A program made the translations under genes and the position numbers. From GCA-003244245 sp964250265 (GTDB taxonomy: Bacteria > Actinomycetota > Actinomycetes > Mycobacteriales > Pseudonocardiaceae), in the NCBI GenBank assembly GCA_964250265.1, contig CAXUFG010000049.1:1-26135 (forward strand): a stretch of 26,135 nucleotides of DNA, in the 5' to 3' direction. How positions within the stretch are numbered: position 1 is the stretch's first letter; each line of letters begins with the position of its first letter. This document shows positions 23,918 through 26,135 of this stretch, piece by piece. The notes below the pieces were generated by a model, which was given only the letters and a program-made list of their open reading frames with translations, was not told where the DNA came from and searched no databases.

Positions 23918-24204
23918 TGCCCCTCGGTGTGCTCTAGCAACCCGGCGTGGATCTCGCGCAGCGCAATCGACAGCGGCTTCTCCCGCGGCCCTGGCTCGAC
24001 CAGTGGCCCGACGTACTCCAGCAGGCCCTCTCCGAGCTGCGCGTAGTAGTCGTTGATCTGGCGAGCCCGCTTCGCCCCGAAGATGACCAGGGCGTACTTC
24101 GAGCTGACCTTGGCCAGGAGATCATCGATCGGGGGGTTGGTGATGCCTTCAGGGGCCGGGGCCGAGGGCGCGTTCAGCGCGTCCAATTCGGTGGGGATGC
24201 TCAC
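23914..24204 (-). CDS. rpoZ: RNA polymerase omega subunit
   Basis: Small RNA polymerase subunit that helps fold and assemble the beta-prime subunit. The 96-residue protein has the omega pattern: ITNPPIDDLLAKVSSKYALV, followed by FGAKRARQINDYYAQLGEG, then EYVGPLVEP and KPLSIALREIHAGLLEH. Length is normal for actinobacteria. It lies between gmk and coaBC, the usual order, and its stop overlaps the coaBC start. The 123-bp gap to gmk contains a cluster of short repeats (listed separately), so it may have its own promoter. Confidence 0.96.
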   Translation of the reverse strand: MSIPTELDALNAPSAPAPEGITNPPIDDLLAKVSSKYALVIFGAKRARQINDYYAQLGEGLLEYVGPLVEPGPREKPLSIALREIHAGLLEHTEGQ

Positions 24205-24221
24205 TCATTGTCTCCAGGTGC

Positions 24222-24299
24222 CATCAGATGTCCAGTGCGGTCAAATGTCCCAGCGGCCATAGTCACTGCGGTCATATGTCCCAGTGCCACAGATGTCGG
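24222..24299. repeat. Four short direct repeats upstream of rpoZ
   Basis: Read on the plus strand, TCA-N-ATGTCC occurs at 24224, 24241 and 24272, with a degenerate fourth copy (ACAGATGTC) at 24289. Spacings are 17, 31 and 17 bp, so the set looks like a pair repeated after 48 bp. The best pair is TGCGGTCAAATGTCCCAG (24236-24253) and TGCGGTCATATGTCCCAG (24267-24284), 17 of 18 identical. They lie 20-95 bp upstream of the rpoZ start. Possible operator array or remnant of tandem duplication; function unknown. Confidence 0.6.
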
Positions 24300-24327
24300 T
24301 ACCACCGCGGTCCGGGGCCGACGTTGT

Positions 24328-24918
24328 TCACCGAACCGTGCCGCTCATTAAGGATATCAACTCCTGTGCGGCCCGTTGCAGGTCGTCGTTGACTACCGTC
24401 GCGTCGAACTCTCCGGCGGCGTCCAGCTCCTCGCGCGCGACACGCATCCGGCGCTCCCGGGCCCCGGGATCTTCGGTGCCTCGGTCGGACAGCCGTCCGT
24501 CGAGCACCTCCCACGACGGCGGCACCAGCATCACTAGCAGCGAGTCGGGCATGGCTGCCCGGATCTGCCGGGCACCTTGCAACTCGATCTCCAGCAAGGT
24601 GGACCGGCCTGCGGCCAGCGCCTGCCTGACCGGCGCACCAGGAGTGCCATAGAAGTTGCCGGCGTACTCGGCGTACTCGAGAAACTCATCGCTCTCGATC
24701 ATGCGAGCGAAGGTGTCGCGATCCACATAGTGGTAGTGCTCGCCTGGCCGTTCTCCGGAACGAGGCGATCGCGTCGTGACGGACACACTGACGAACAGCT
24801 GCGGCCAACGTCGCACCACCTCGGCGACCACGCTGGACTTGCCGACTCCGGAAGGACCTGAGACGACGGTGAGCCGGGGCCCAGCACTCTCACTGGAACC
24901 CGGCTCACACACCGTCAC
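24328..24918 (-). CDS. gmk: Guanylate kinase
   Basis: Phosphorylates GMP to GDP with ATP. The P-loop GPSGVGKSS is at residues 21-29. The GMP-binding region includes VSVTTRSPRSGERPGEHYHY and EFLEYAEYAGNFYGTP. LLEIELQGARQIR and the lid RLSDRGTED follow. At 196 residues the length is normal. GTG 24918 is the furthest start; no good ribosome site is visible, and the first dozen residues are not conserved, so the true start could be slightly downstream. It lies between mihF and rpoZ in the conserved order. A 123-bp gap to rpoZ carries the repeats. Confidence 0.95.
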   Translation of the reverse strand: MTVCEPGSSESAGPRLTVVSGPSGVGKSSVVAEVVRRWPQLFVSVSVTTRSPRSGERPGEHYHYVDRDTFARMIESDEFLEYAEYAGNFYGTPGAPVRQALAAGRSTLLEIELQGARQIRAAMPDSLLVMLVPPSWEVLDGRLSDRGTEDPGARERRMRVAREELDAAGEFDATVVNDDLQRAAQELISLMSGTVR

Positions 24919-24971
24919 AGCGCACGTTGATCACTGTGGGTCAATTTCTGGGCTGATTTACTCCAGAGTGC

Positions 24972-25289
24972 TTATTCTGGGCCGAACTCGCTGAGCAGGG
25001 CCTTTCGCTGGCGCTCGCCGAGCCCGCGCAACCGCCGGCTCGTAGCGATCTCCAGCCGCTCCATGATCTGCTGAGCGCGAACCTTGCCCACGCCAGGCAA
25101 GGCCTCGAGCAATGCCGAGACCTTCATCTTGCCCAGGATGTCGTCACTGTCAGACTTGGCCAGGACCTCCTTGAGGTTGGTCCCGCCGCGCTTGAGGCGC
25201 TCCTTGAGCTCGGCCCTGGCACGTCGGGCGGCGGCCGCCTTCTCCAATGCAGCGGCCCGCTGCTCCTCGGTCAGCTGGGGAAGGGCCAC
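24972..25289 (-). CDS. mihF: Actinobacterial integration host factor (mIHF)
   Basis: Nucleoid-associated DNA-binding protein specific to actinobacteria, needed for phage integration in mycobacteria and for chromosome organisation. The 105-residue protein has a basic, Ala-rich N-terminal helix (LTEEQRAAALEKAAAARRAR) and the helix-two-turn-helix DNA-binding part with LLEALPGVGKVRAQQIMERL. It ends with LRGLGERQRKALLSEFG. GTG 25289 has GGAGGA 7-9 nt upstream. It sits between pyrF and gmk, the conserved place, and helps fix the phylum. Confidence 0.95.
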   Translation of the reverse strand: MALPQLTEEQRAAALEKAAAARRARAELKERLKRGGTNLKEVLAKSDSDDILGKMKVSALLEALPGVGKVRAQQIMERLEIATSRRLRGLGERQRKALLSEFGPE

Positions 25290-25370
25290 GGTCTCCTCCG
25301 TCGATTGCTAGTGCTTGAGGGATGATTCTGGATTGGTGCGGCCGACCGTATCCCCCGGGCGCGGTGCCGC

Positions 25371-26135
25371 TCAACCCGGGGGTACCCCCGCCGACCTGCC
25401 CTGGACCAGATGGAGCACGCCAGCGGCTTCGTTGGCGATTCGTCGGGCGGCGTGTCGCAGCGACGCCGGGTTCGGCCCATGCCGCAACAGCTCGCGTGAG
25501 ATGGCCGCGACGACGTGGGGCAGCGCGGCACCAAAGACCCGCGGCAAGTCAGCCAGCCGTGCGCCTTGCGCCCCTATCCCCGGGGCCAGTATCGGACCAT
25601 TGAGAGCATCCAGCCGCAGGCCAGCGACCGGTGCCGTGGCTCCTACGACCACCCCGATGTCACCGACGGGATGCCGGCCGACATTGTGAGCGGCGACGGC
25701 GTCCACCACGGACTGCGCGACAGTGTTCCCGGTAGCGGTGACCGCCGCCTGCACATCCGCACCCTCTGGGTTGGAGGTCAGCGCCAACACGAACACTCCC
25801 CGCCCGCTCCGCCCGGCTAGCTCGAACGCCGGATCCAGCGCGCCGACCCCGAGATAGGGCGACACGGTGATAGCGTCGGCAGTCAATGGCGCCCCGTCAC
25901 TCAGGTAGGCGGTGGCGTACCCGGCCATCGTGGAGCCGATGTCTCCCCTTTTGACGTCCAGCAACACCAGAGCGCCGGTCTCTCGAGCCGCTACCAGCAC
26001 CCGCTCCAGCACGGCCACACCCCGCGACCCGTACCGCTCGAAGAACGCTGACTGCGGCTTGATCAGCGCGACCTCCGGCCCCAGCGCGTCCACCGCCCCC
26101 AACGCAAACCTTTCCAACCCGGCCACGTCATCCCC
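25371..26135 (-). CDS. pyrF: Orotidine 5'-phosphate decarboxylase (5' end outside window)
   Basis: Decarboxylates OMP to UMP, the last step of UMP synthesis. The visible 254 residues lack only the start of the protein; the frame is open to the window edge at 26135. Seen are VALIKPQSAFFERYG, the active-site motif LVLLDVKRGDIGSTMAGYA with the D-K-D charged residues, and ITVSPYLGVGALDPAF. The phosphate-binding end LAPGIGAQG is also present. This is the type-2 subfamily common in actinobacteria. It precedes mihF by 81 bp, in the conserved order; carA/carB usually lie further upstream. Confidence 0.95.
   Translation of the reverse strand, partial: GDDVAGLERFALGAVDALGPEVALIKPQSAFFERYGSRGVAVLERVLVAARETGALVLLDVKRGDIGSTMAGYATAYLSDGAPLTADAITVSPYLGVGALDPAFELAGRSGRGVFVLALTSNPEGADVQAAVTATGNTVAQSVVDAVAAHNVGRHPVGDIGVVVGATAPVAGLRLDALNGPILAPGIGAQGARLADLPRVFGAALPHVVAAISRELLRHGPNPASLRHAARRIANEAAGVLHLVQGRSAGVPPG

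Noticed and set aside
1..26135. tRNA or rRNA genes, CRISPR arrays, transposases, integrases or attachment sites
   Set aside because: None could be recognised by eye on either strand, although 13.6 kb and 2.8 kb accessory inserts are present; short or degenerate sites could be missed without a search.

Overview
The window is high-GC DNA with the gene content and order of an actinobacterium. Both flanks carry the conserved actinobacterial block pyrF - mihF - gmk - rpoZ - coaBC ... priA - (def) - fmt - rsmB - rpe - ribE, all on the minus strand. The actinobacterial-type integration host factor, the helicase-dead PriA and the type-2 PyrF all fit this. The genus cannot be fixed from the sequence alone.

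Layout by region. (a) 1-1277: ribE (cut by the window edge) and rpe. (b) 1622-4446: a three-gene accessory insert between rpe and rsmB, made of a YdjA-like nitroreductase with lower GC, a frameshifted macrolide-type glycosyltransferase, and a ROK fructokinase. (c) 4461-9025: rsmB, fmt, a 39-codon remnant of peptide deformylase (def), and priA. (d) 9074-22712: a 13.6-kb accessory block between priA and coaBC, where many actinobacteria carry metK. No metK is present in this window. (e) 22673-26135: coaBC, rpoZ, gmk, mihF and pyrF (cut by the window edge).

The accessory block holds three units. One is a TIGR03086-type (maleylpyruvate isomerase-like) protein. The second is a minus-strand operon of a membrane-anchored multicopper oxidase, a NarL-type histidine kinase and its response regulator. 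The third is a plus-strand run of six tightly spaced genes: a BPL_N/amidotransferase-like protein, a secreted M1 zinc peptidase, a PucR-type regulator, a 49-residue basic protein, a diaminobutyrate aminotransferase (EctB) and a 1370-residue Pls/PosA-type synthetase. The synthetase has an adenylation domain, a carrier domain, six predicted membrane segments and three left-handed beta-helix (acyltransferase-like) domains. This is the architecture of epsilon-poly-L-lysine synthetase.

The main proposal is that this last run is a biosynthetic locus for a cationic homopoly(amino acid), most simply a poly-L-2,4-diaminobutyric acid. EctB would supply the monomer, since no ectA or ectC is present. The Pls-like enzyme would activate and polymerise it at the membrane, the M1 peptidase would trim or degrade the polymer, and PucR would regulate the locus. 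The gene order, the translational coupling and the domain architecture are seen directly. The product is inferred.

Other points of note are the def remnant, which looks like an internal in-frame deletion, and a cluster of four short repeats just upstream of rpoZ. The glycosyltransferase frameshift and the 40-bp convergent overlap between the synthetase gene and coaBC are also worth checking.
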